Positions 50,637 through 60,727 of a DNA stretch of 64,000 bases are shown in pieces. Numbering within the stretch: position 1 is the stretch's first letter; the number at the start of each line of letters is the position of its first letter. The stretch spans positions 4,131,501 to 4,195,500 of the forward strand of contig VICG01000001.1 in assembly GCA_008692225.1 (NCBI GenBank), in the 5' to 3' direction. This DNA comes from Monilinia fructicola. Its lineage: Eukaryota > Ascomycota > Leotiomycetes > Helotiales > Sclerotiniaceae. Position numbers and translations under genes: made by a program. Under the pieces are notes generated by a model, which searched no databases, was not told the origin of the DNA, and was given only the letters and a program-made list of their open reading frames with translations.

Positions 50637-53600
50637 TCAAAATAAACTCACCCTCTCAACTCCACAAACAACTTCTTCCCATGCCTCCAAAACATCGAAT
50701 CCCATCCCTAATAAAACATCCCTATCACCACCCACAACCCAATTCAACACCACTCCCTTGCCATCACCCTTGTTTTTATTTTGTCTAATACTCAGCATCA
50801 CCAACCCTTGTAATATCATTTCTCTCTGCGCATTATTTGATGGAATGACGGGGGCTATGATCCCCCCTAAACCATTCCTGTTCCTCTCTTCTTTCTCCTT
50901 GCCTTTCAAGTTACTGGCACTTGTGTTCTGAGAATGAGAGTGTGAGTGCGAGGAAGGAGATGAAGATAGGACGGGAATCCAGCGCGATAAAAGGGTATCC
51001 GAACGTGATATAATGACAGTACCCACCAGCGAACCATCGATAGGCGATTTAGCCCTAATGATGCCGCAGGATTTGGGATCTGCAATGGCGAGATTATATA
51101 TGCCCAGGATTTCTGCACTCGACGAATGAGTCTGGACAAAATCGAGGACTTGAGTTGCGGAATGGGAGGGCCCGTGGATCAAATCGAATTGTAGGGAGAC
51201 GCGTTGGATGGTGGCGAGTAGCCCTTCGGGTGGTACCCAGAGGGCTACGTTTCGGATGATTAATGTGTAGAGGAGACGAGGGGATACTACGTCCCAACCA
51301 TTCGTGGCGAACCAGCGCTTCAGACGTGCGCCTTCGGTTAGATCGCTCATGGGAATTCCAAGGTAGATGGCTGGAAAGGTAGAGCCTAGTTGAAGGTGGG
51401 TGATGTTAGGTTTTTGGAGGAGGTGACGAAGGGCGCGTTGGTGGAGGGAGTGTCCAATGGAGAGATTGCGTTTGGAGGGATCGACGAAAAGGGTACTGAG
51501 GGTACCAGTATGTGTATTGGGCGAGTAGGTTGTGGAGCAGAATCCGAAGAGGGCTTGAGTGCTGCTATTGCGGACGACGTAATGCGATTCTTCGAAGGGG
51601 GTGTAGCTCGCTGGGGGTGGCTAGGAAGGAGAGTTAGCACTGTTTACATACATGTGTAATGCAAGGTTGTGATGAATGTCGAAATACCAATTCAAACGAG
51701 TCCGCTGTTGCACCTGCCAAAGCAGGTTGTTGATTCGGTGGTGTGGTTTTCTCGATAGACTTAATGAGCTCTTGAAGACCTCTCGCATCTCTATCTCTAT
51801 TATAACTTTCAACCAACCAATGCTGCCTTGATTTCTGCACTTTCCTACTCTTCCTAAGTGTACCAGGTAACGTCCCTTGTGGAACAAAATCACCAAATAA
51901 TGCTCGAACCAAAGCTTTCATGGCTGTCTCGGTGAAATCAAAAGTACAGACATACGTCCCGATACTCTTATCCATGGCAAAATCATAGGGAGAACTAACC
52001 GAAACCACGATTAAGGATTTTTTCTTGCCTGCCGAACTAAGCATCGAACACATCATCGCAACATGCTTTGTGAACCCATTTTGATACAAATTTCGAGTTG
52101 CGTCGGCTGTTATGATGATGATGGTTCCTGCTCTGTTGATTAAATTTTCATGAACGGGTCGAACACCATTTGCAGTGTATGAAGTGTGGAGAAGTCTTCC
52201 GTGCCTTTGTCGTGCCAAGGCTCTTCCCAATTCTCTGAATACTCCTTCACCACTCATGATGGATGATTTGTGTGATTTTTCAGATTCCGTATTGATGAAT
52301 TTTGTATTCTCACTATTGAGACTTGCGGTTGCGGCGGAAGCAGGTAAAGGTTTCACTAAAGGTGTGAGTAAAAGAAGATCATCGTCGTCCTCGGAGTAAC
52401 TATTTGATAGTGGGAGTAAATGTCCTTTATCCCTCATGACGGTTATTGAGTGATCGTATGCTTTGGTAGATAAAGCAAGATGAGTAGGGTGTAGAGATGC
52501 TAGATGGTTGATTCCTAGTGGGTTTAAAGCTTTGGCCCAAGATGTACATTGAGATTTGACTTTTAGCACTCGTTTGAGAGATAAGTTGATACGATCTCTA
52601 GATATCATATCATTTTCAAGACCAAGTTTTAACCCGGCGATGGCTTCTCGTTGAACGGCATAAGAACGACAGAGAAGAACCAAGTCGCATCCAGCTTCGA
52701 CAGCCATGACGGTACCACCTCTAACTCCGATATCATGACTTAATGCCTCCATTTCGAGACATTCGGAAACCACCACGCCGTTGAAACCAAGGTCATTGCG
52801 TAGAAGATCATCCACCACTTGATCACTAAGACATGCATGCATCACGTTCATTCCTATTAGGTGTCAATAGTGCCACTTCATGAATGTAAAGGAGAAACAA
52901 ACCAGCATTTGCTATTGCACATCCACCAACCATTATAGAATCCATTCCTTCACGAATGGCATTTCGAAATGGGACAAGAGCCCCGAGGCTTAACTGTTCC
53001 AGGGTCTCTGTGATAATGGGCATATCAAGAGATGAACCGAGAAAATCTAGATTTCCATAGGATGGAAAATGCTTCCCACATGTAGCGATCCCAGCATCCC
53101 TATACCCATTCATTGCAGCAATACCATATTGAGATACTTCTTGAGGATCATCACCAGTTGCTCTCACCCCCAAAGGCTGATAGCGAGCGTTTGTCAAGAC
53201 ATCTAGACAAGGACCCATAATCATATTAACTCCAACGGCTGACAATTCCTTGGCTGTAGCATTGGCAACCTCGTATGCAAGCTCGAGAGATCCAGTTGCT
53301 GCCACACCCATTGCACTAGGGAATTGACAGATATAATCCTCATCGAAAAGACTATTAACGCCTCCATTCTCTTGATCGAGAGCGATGATCAAGGGTACTG
53401 GATGGCCGGCTTGATGTGCAATAGTCTGGAGTTCCTGGACTAGGTTTGCCGTCTCGCGGGCGGCTAGTCAAGTTAACGTCTGCTGTTGGAAGCTTGAAAA
53501 ACAATCTCATACGGAAGGAATGCACGTGAATTTGATATGAGTGAAGGACAGATCACATGGCTAGGAACAGCTCCCAACGCGGCAGGCTAAATACCGGTGG

Positions 53601-54002
53601 CCGCTACCCATGGGACTACGAAAGATCAAAAACCGAAGCAACATAAACATAAACAGAAACAAGGAATATGTGGAAATATTACTTTTCAGGTTCTTCGTCG
53701 ACAACAGAATCGCTCCTAGATGATGATCTTCAATAAGAGTTCTGATTTGAGGCGTGACTTCGGTCCCTTCAAATCCCATCATAAAGCATCTACAAGCAAG
53801 AATTCCTCAGTACACATGACTCAACACATGATTGCAAAGCCGTCGGTAGTTACGGCTCGGCGACGTAAGAATAGACTCACTGTCCCATAGCCCTTTGCTT
53901 CTGTCAGCCTGATTCCTAGCCTCTAGAGAAGTCCACGTGGCTCATCACCTACCAATCGAGGTCCTTCCATAAAGGAGCCAACTCCTCCTCGGTAACATCC
54001 AT
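50637..54002 (-). CDS. nag3: GH3 beta-N-acetylglucosaminidase-type protein fused to a GNAT acetyltransferase (NAG3-like)
   Basis: Member of the filamentous-fungus GlcNAc cluster. Exons on the minus strand: 54002-53952, 53900-53881, 53789-53683, 53463-52903, 52853-51688 and 51620-50637, about 962 aa. The start is MDVTEEELAPLWKDLD. The GH3 barrel shows CFMMGFEGTEV, IIALDQENGGVNSLF, MGPCLDVLTNARYQPLGVRA, CGKHFPSYGNLDFLGSSLDM and GVVVSECLEMEALSHDIGV. A second GH3-like alpha/beta part follows, to about residue 600. The last exon carries a GNAT-type region (YTPFEESHYVVRNSSTQALF, TLFVDPSKRNLSIGHSLHQR, ATNGWDVV). The first intron donor needs one G restored (near 53951). No signal peptide, so it is probably intracellular. 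The catalytic residues differ from bacterial NagZ (see findings), so the true activity (hydrolase, phosphorylase or other) is open. Confidence 0.88.
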
Positions 54003-54616
54003 CTTTGGTCGTTACGAACGATCACGTTGTTGCTGCACAAATGCCGTTGGCTTTTTTGATAGTTCTGCACTTTGAATAACGTAATGTGAGGAGTGTAACA
54101 AGACGACCTAGTATGGGATGGATGAAGTTTTCGGAGCAACGTCTGCTTGAATGACCTTTTGCCTCGCTTTCCTTGACTTGGTCAAGACTTCATGATCGAT
54201 ATCCTTCAAGGAGAAGAATATGATTGTGATTGTGATTGTGATGGTGATTGTTGATGTGATTGTAATTTTAATTGTACGATAAGGCGACGATAAGGTTACG
54301 GGTGATTGTGAAATTGATGATTGAATGTTTCATCACAAGCAGTAGCCTCTTCTCTAGAATCTGTGAAGTTTTTTCAAATAGAAATTGTAATAATGCAATG
54401 CAATGCAATGCAATGTAATGTCATGTATAGGTAATCATCAGCCTCATGGATTCAAAATCATTGATGGTGTAACTTTGAAGTCGAGGGATATTGAATAAGT
54501 GGTGTGGTTGGTTGGTTGGTTGGTTGGTAGGAAGGTCTTTCTTTGCTGGAATGGATAGTTGATGATAGTTCTACTAGAACTACCTAGTAATTACTCTTAG
54601 CTATCAGATAATTCTA

Positions 54617-54693
54617 CTATTGCTCTCTCTCTCTCTCCCTCTCTCTCCCTCTCTCCCCCTCTCTCTCCCCCTCTCCCCCTCCCTCCCTCTCGT
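54617..54693. repeat. CT microsatellite tract
   Basis: Nearly 80 bp of CTCTCTCC/CTCCCTC pyrimidine sequence upstream of nag3. Confidence 0.85.
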
Positions 54694-55550
54694 CTCTCTA
54701 TCGAATACTTGTATTCCTGGGCAAGCTTCAAATTCCCTCCACTCCTCGAGAAGGTAAGGTTAACCTTGGAATTTCATACTCCGCAGAGAAGTGCAGACCC
54801 AATCTTACGTAAGCATAAGGTTCATGATCACATGATTGATTGGGAGGACTATGAGATGAGAATTCTGTGAGATGAGAACTACTATAGTACCTAGGTAGGT
54901 ACTAGGTAGGTAATAAGTTCTATCGGGAAACCGATTACTGTGAAGTCCACGGGTATTACAACTTTCCAGTTGTGCCGCAAGAAGAGTTGCTCATAATTCC
55001 AGGTTCCAAGATTTTGACAATCCATCCACCAGATCCATGGACACAAACGATACCCGTGGACTACCATATTAGGTAATGAGGGAGATACGAGGTACTAGGT
55101 AGATATACAGAGTAGCAGGTATGGTGGTATGGTGGTATACACACCAGGTACTCCTGGATCCATGGCTTCAGTACTGGCTGGATGGATAATTCATGATATA
55201 TAATTGCAAAACAATAACAAGAATGATACCAACGGCTCAAGAATGTCGAAGAACGGCCCCGGGAGTATCATCATCGATTCATCATCCATTCATCGGTGAC
55301 TTGGCATTTGGTTGATGGATATCAAGTGGTTTTATTATTTTATTATTTTATTGTTTTAGACGTGCTTGACAAATAGATTAATTAAAGATTATTATTAATT
55401 AGATTACAAGTACATACTCGAGCAATTGATTATTCTTTTTAATAAATAATTCTTTTTCTTCTCTTCTCTTCTCTTCTCTTCCCTTTTGTCTCTTTTCCCC
55501 ATCAAAACACCGACTTCCGACTTCCCCGATTACCCCAACTAACCTTACCT

Positions 55551-55611
55551 AGACTATCTAGACTACCCAGACTATCTAGACTACCCAGACTATCTAGATT
55601 ACCCAGACTGC
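55551..55611. repeat. Tandem repeat of an 18-bp CTAGACTACCCAGACTAT-like unit
   Basis: Three to four near-identical units in the nag3-dac1 intergenic region, each with CTAGACTA and CCCAGACT halves. Confidence 0.85.
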
Positions 55612-56589
55612 CCACCTCCTCAGCCTACCCACCTACTTGGATGGAGAGGATACGACGTTACATATTCATTGTATTGCCCTTCCCTTCAACCACAAGATCA
55701 ACCACAACATTGTCTAGTTGGTCATGGTAACTAACTTGTCTTCCTCTCCACTCAATCATTCAATCACTCAATCACTCAATCCACTTACAATCAGGGCTGG
55801 CAATATACCAATCCAAAGTGGCGATATGGTAGATAGACGAGACGAGACGAGACGACATTAGACAAGACAAGACAAGACAAGATAAGATGAGTTGAGACAT
55901 GATGTGTGATGTGATGTGATGTGATATGATATGGTTGATGTATCCTTATATGTATGATATTGAGTCATTGTGTAAGGATCCTGAAAGGTGCAGTACAATC
56001 AAGATCCATGGATCTATCAATATCAATCAACACCAATAACCTATCGATATCAACATCATCTAATTTTGAGTTTGCCCGTGTTGACCTTATCCAGCCGGTT
56101 TTTACCATCTGTGTGATATCCAACTTCTGGATAGGAGGAGTGATATGATATCCGATATCAGCCTTTCAAGGCCATGATGTACTGCAGGCATATATGTAGT
56201 TCTATGGTCTGTCGGTCATAATATCAGTCGAAAATTGGTATGTAACAATAACCTGGAATAATAAAGTAAAGTAGCTGCTAACTTTAACTTCCAGGTTATA
56301 ACTAGCCTTGAACTTGCTTACTCGAGTGAATGAATCTGATTAAACTTGAGATTCATAAGATTAGCTTTACATTTCAACCTTGGAAGGTTAAAGAGATAAT
56401 TCTATTTTCCAGTGAATTAGATTTTGGTATTAAATTATCATTCACATCTTCTCTTTGTCTATCGGCATCTTCCTCCCTCGCTCCCCCCTTTCCTTCCTTC
56501 CTCCCTTCTATCAAGTTGTTTACGTTTTCTCTCTTCAACAATAATAACTCTACAACCACATACGGTCATCATATACACACCTACCTAGT

Positions 56590-56637
56590 AGTATACACAT
56601 ACCCACACCCACACCCTCACCCTCACCCTCACACTCA

Positions 56638-56672
<35 letters not shown>
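56590..56672. repeat. CACACC / CCCTCA / CT / CA tract in the dac1 leader
   Basis: A run of CACCCA, CTCACC, CTCTCT and CACACA units ends seven bases before the dac1 ATG. Confidence 0.9.
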
Positions 56673-56673
<1 letters not shown>

Positions 56674-56678
56674 AAAAG

Positions 56679-58145
56679 ATGCCATCGGCATTACCATCCC
56701 CGACTTCAAAAGTCACCAAGTTTACAAACTGTCGACTTTTGAAGGGTGAATCTCTGGTTACTCAAGATCTTTGGGTATCATCTTCTACTGGCAAGATTGT
56801 CCAAAGTCAGGAAGCTTTTTATGGTCAACTCTGTGTACCCGATGAAACTATTGATCTTGGTGGTCGCATCATCTCTCCAGGTTTTATCGATGCACAGTTG
56901 AATGGAGCCTTTGGATTTGACTTTGCCTCCATACCAGAAAATGATGGACCCAATAGCTATGGCAAGGAATTTCGAAGAATCAATAGTTTATTGGTGAAGA
57001 CGGGTGTTACTTCTTATTTACCTACTATTACATCATCACGTCCAGAGATCTATCATCATGTTAGTACTATACACAATTTACATCATTAAACCCAAACTGA
57101 TCATTCTGTCAAGGCTCTCCCATTTTTGGGTCCCTCTGGAGCAAACCGTCTTGCTTCAGATGGTACAGAATCTCTTGGTGCTCACGTCGAAGGACCATTT
57201 CTTGCCCCTACCAAAAATGGAATCCATCCTCTACCGGTTCTACTCTCTCCCAAATCCAATGACCTCACATCTCTCTCGGACTGCTATGGTGCCTCTAATC
57301 TACTCGGCAATATTCGTCTTATAACCGCCGCCCCTGAACTCCCACACATGACCTCCCTCATCCCAACCCTGACCTCTCCTCCCCATAACATCATTTTCAG
57401 CATCGGCCACACAGAATCCACGTATGAAGATGCCACAGCAGCTATCACTGCAGGCGCAACAATGATAACCCACCTCTTCAACGCCATGCTTCCCCTCCAC
57501 CACCGCAACCCCGGTATCTTCGGTCTCCTCGGAACCACCCCCACAACCACATGCTCTCCCACCACCACCCCCCCATCCACGCCCATCAACACCCACCAAC
57601 CCACCCCCATTTTACCGCCCATCCCCCAACGCCCCTACTTCGGTATCATAGCCGATTCCATCCACCTCCACCCCACCACCATCACCCTCGCCTACAATGC
57701 GCACCCCACGGGCCTCATCCTCGTAACCGACGCGATGCACCTGGTCGGGCTTCCCGATGGCCGCTATGCCTGGAATGGTGACTATATCATCAAATCCGGG
57801 ATCCACTTGCGCCTCGAATCCGACAACAAAATTGCAGGCTCCAGCATCACCTTGGTGGAATGCGTGAGCAATTTTTTGAACTGGACAGGATGTAGTGTGG
57901 CGCAGGCTTTAAAGGCGGTGACAGAGACCCCGGCGAAGATGCTGGGGGTTTATGAGACGAAGGGGGGGTTAGAGGGTGGCAAGGATGCGGATTTGTGTGT
58001 GCTTGATGTGGTTGTTGAGGCGGATGGCAGGAAGAATGTTGTAGTAGATGAGGTTTGGAAGTTTGGGGTTCGGGTCTTTCGGAGGGCGAAGGAGGAAAAA
58101 GATGAGGGGAAAGGCTTGACGGTGGAGGATACTGAGTTGATGTAG
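56679..58145 (+). CDS. dac1: N-acetylglucosamine-6-phosphate deacetylase
   Basis: Amidohydrolase that converts GlcNAc-6-P to GlcN-6-P plus acetate, second step of GlcNAc catabolism. Exons are 56679-57059 and 57114-58145 (54-nt intron), 470 aa. The start MPSALPSPTSKVTKF follows a CA tract. Metal and active-site motifs are present: PGFIDAQLNGAFGFDF, HVEGPFLAPTKNGIH (metal Glu), SIGHTEST (metal His), THLFNAM (metal His) and LVTDAMHLVGLPDG (catalytic Asp). The C-terminal part has GSSITLVECVSNFLNWTGCS and GKDADLCVLD. A Thr/Pro-rich insertion of about 35 residues (TTTCSPTTTPPS...) splits the domain after GIFGLLG, encoded by a very C-rich stretch at 57530-57640. It is divergent from nag3 and convergent with dam1. 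No frame errors seen. Confidence 0.95.
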
Positions 58146-59347
58146 ATGCGAGGAGGGGAGAGGAGTTTTTTTTTTCTCGATCAAGTGACTACGAGGTATG
58201 AGGTATGATTTGAGGACAATGGGCTTCCATTGATGGGCTGGGAAAGGGGAAATTGTGATACTGAGGATTGCAACGGTCGTTGCTTTGTGCCACCGCTTAG
58301 GTTATGTACGGCGTGTATATGTACATACTCACACACCCACATGCTCATTCTTGAAAATCAAGCTCCCTTGAGGAGGAGAAGAAGAAGAAGATTCAAAATC
58401 ACCATATAAACATGAGATGCAGATAGAAGATCCATATGGATTCAAGCAGAGTAGGGTAGACATTGGATAGAAATGAATACTTTTTTAAAATGAAAATGAT
58501 TAAGAGATGAAAGAGAATGTAGATATCATACGTATATTTCAGATATTGCTGTACTCATGCTCGAGTATATTCTTCACGTATCGCATCTATTGTTTTGTTT
58601 TGTAGCTCGGGGGCTCATCTAGATTTAAAATCGAAGATGGAAGATGTCAAATCCCACTTCGCCCACCTCTTCAAACTCTTGAATCCATACATCCATCCAT
58701 GGATACCTGAGATAGCAAAATTCAGAACAAATGTAAATAGAACTATCCACTAAACCCCGACAGTAGCGGAACCCACGTAGAAAAAACATTCCCCCACCAG
58801 GTGCCCCAACCCCCCAAACAAAACCCCTCCGCAATGCATAATCAACAAACAGAGAAACAACACATAATTGGAAACATAAATCAATCCACGTATGAGCATC
58901 GGCCTAATAATATGGATAAATAGGTTCTTGATATTCATTTCTCGTTGATTCTCATCTATCATCTAGAACTAACTAATTTACAGTTTTTATGAGAATTGTC
59001 GTTTACTGCTTCATGTAATGTCAGGTAAATAATTTCTGCGTTGTGCCACGCCAGAAAAATAAAATACATACAGATCGACCACCATCATATCTGGCGCGAA
59101 ATTGCAATGATGTATGGTATGGTATCTGCCTGCATGTATGGAGAGGAGAAAAGAAAGAAACGAGCAGAAAAAGAAAGAGGAGGTCCAAAATCCTCTCGAT
59201 CAGTATCTCAATTCACAATGTGGGAAAACCAAATTCGACTTCTGATGTGTAAATCATTGTGCCCATCGCAATTCACTCCTACCATACCCAGTATGTCCAA
59301 CCCATATCCAATCCGTTGTCAACGTGGTAGCTTTTTATTTGATAAAC
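58146..59347. other. Convergent 3' intergenic region between dac1 and dam1
   Basis: About 1.2 kb with no gene on either strand. It contains a GAAGAAGAAG tract (about 58375-58392) and nothing else I can name. Confidence 0.5.
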
Positions 59348-60727
59348 TCAGACCGTCACGATTCTGCTGCCCATGCGGTCGGGGACTAGTTCAGGAGTAT
59401 GACTTCTGCGGACGGGATACTCGGTCGCGGGGGCAGCTAGAAGGGTGCTGGTAAGAGGTTGGGGAGATATAATGGTCGGCGTTTCCTTGATCAAACTCTG
59501 GGGCATGGGGGCGAGGGGTGTGGTGCGCTTGGGACCGGTGCGAGCGGCTGATGGGAGAATTTGTTCGAAGCCTTGGGCTGCGGCGACTTTTTCGATGGAT
59601 TTGAAGTACTGGAGAGGAATTTTGTTAGCATTGGATAGAAAGTGGAAAGTGGACAGTGGAAAGTGGAAAGTGGAAGTACATGAGAGGAGGGAGGGGGGAG
59701 GAGGGAGGAGGGAGGAGGGTGGAGGGTGGAGGGAGGAGGGTGAAGTGTTGATATAAGTCATCAGTCTGGATGGCACTAATGGAGGGGGTTATATGGTGGG
59801 GTAAGGTTAAAATAGTGGGGTCGTTCATTACCTTGACCGTCTTGACTTGCAATTCAAGTGTTGCATCTTCATCTACAACAATCATAGGATGAGGATGAAG
59901 TTGTAAACTGGAGAGAGTCCACATGTGGTTTACACCATCTTCAATACATTTCTTCAATGCCAATGCCTTATGTGCTCCAGTGATAATGATCACAACCTCT
60001 CTAGCTTCCAAAACTGTTTGAATGCCCACGGTTAAGGCCATCTTGGGAACCTTTTCCAAATCATTGTCGAAGAATCTTGAGTTGGCGATAATGGTATCAT
60101 ATGCCAAAGTTTTGACTCTGGTGCGGGACGCAAGTGAAGATCCCGGTTCATTGAATGCGAGATGACCATCTGGTCCAATTCCTCCAAGAAATAAATCAAT
60201 TCCCCCCTTGGCCTTGATGGCTTCTTCATATTGTAAGCACTCAGCTTCGAGGTTCTCGGCGTTGCCATTTAAAATGTGAACATTTTGAGGAAGGACGTCG
60301 ACGTGTGAGAAGAAGTGCTTATACATGAATGTATGGTAGCTTTCGGGGTGGCTGCGTGGAATGCCAATGTATTCGTCCTATGCAAGTGGCCCATGTTAGC
60401 GATGCGATGCTTGGTAGGGGAACGGAACTGCATGCAGCTTTTATGCGAGCCTTCTGAACATACCATGTTGAAGGTGACAACATTTTTGAAGGAGACCTCG
60501 CCAGCCTTGTACTTTTCCACGAGTATCTTGTAGATGCCAATAGGGGATGAACCAGTAGGAAGACCAAGAACGAAAGGATGCTCGGGGGTGGGTTCAAAGG
60601 CCTTGATGCGATCTAATTATATGTTAACCATTGGCTGTAAATAAGCTGGACGAACAAACTCACCAATAATGTACTGAGCGACGTAGGCCGAAGCTTCTGT
60701 TTTACCATCTCTAATGATGAGTCTCAT
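59348..60727 (-). CDS. dam1: Glucosamine-6-phosphate deaminase/isomerase
   Basis: NagB-family enzyme converting GlcN-6-P to fructose-6-P and ammonia, the last step of GlcNAc catabolism. Exons on the minus strand: 60727-60664, 60612-60464, 60377-59832 and 59608-59348; 339 aa. Key motifs are [20 protein letters not shown] (phosphate loop), TFNMDEYIGIP (catalytic Asp, across intron 2), [20 protein letters not shown] (catalytic Asp/His/Glu), [20 protein letters not shown] and [15 protein letters not shown] fungal C-terminal extension of about 80 residues, Pro/Thr-rich, comes from the last exon. Intron 3 (59609-59831, 223 nt) is long and made largely of GTGGAAA and GGAGGAG repeats. It is divergent from hxk3. 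No frame errors seen. Confidence 0.96.
59638..59748. repeat. AGTGGAA and GGAGGAG minisatellites inside dam1 intron 3
   Basis: Five or so GTGGAAA/C units at 59640-59675 and a long run of GGAGGAGG/GTGGAGG units at 59683-59742, inside the intron between exons 3 and 4 of dam1. Confidence 0.85.

Larger units (their letters stand above)
54003..56678. promoter_or_regulatory. Shared 2.7-kb divergent promoter region of nag3 and dac1
   Basis: No gene is seen between these two divergent starts. The region is packed with tandem repeats: TGCAA units (54390-54420), TTGG units (about 54508-54530), CT tracts (54620-54690), CTAGACTACCCAGACTAT units (55551-55611), GACGA/GACAA units (55835-55880) and CA/CCCTCA tracts next to the dac1 start (56590-56672). 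Co-regulation of the pair is likely from cluster logic; I cannot point to one operator with confidence. Confidence 0.5.
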
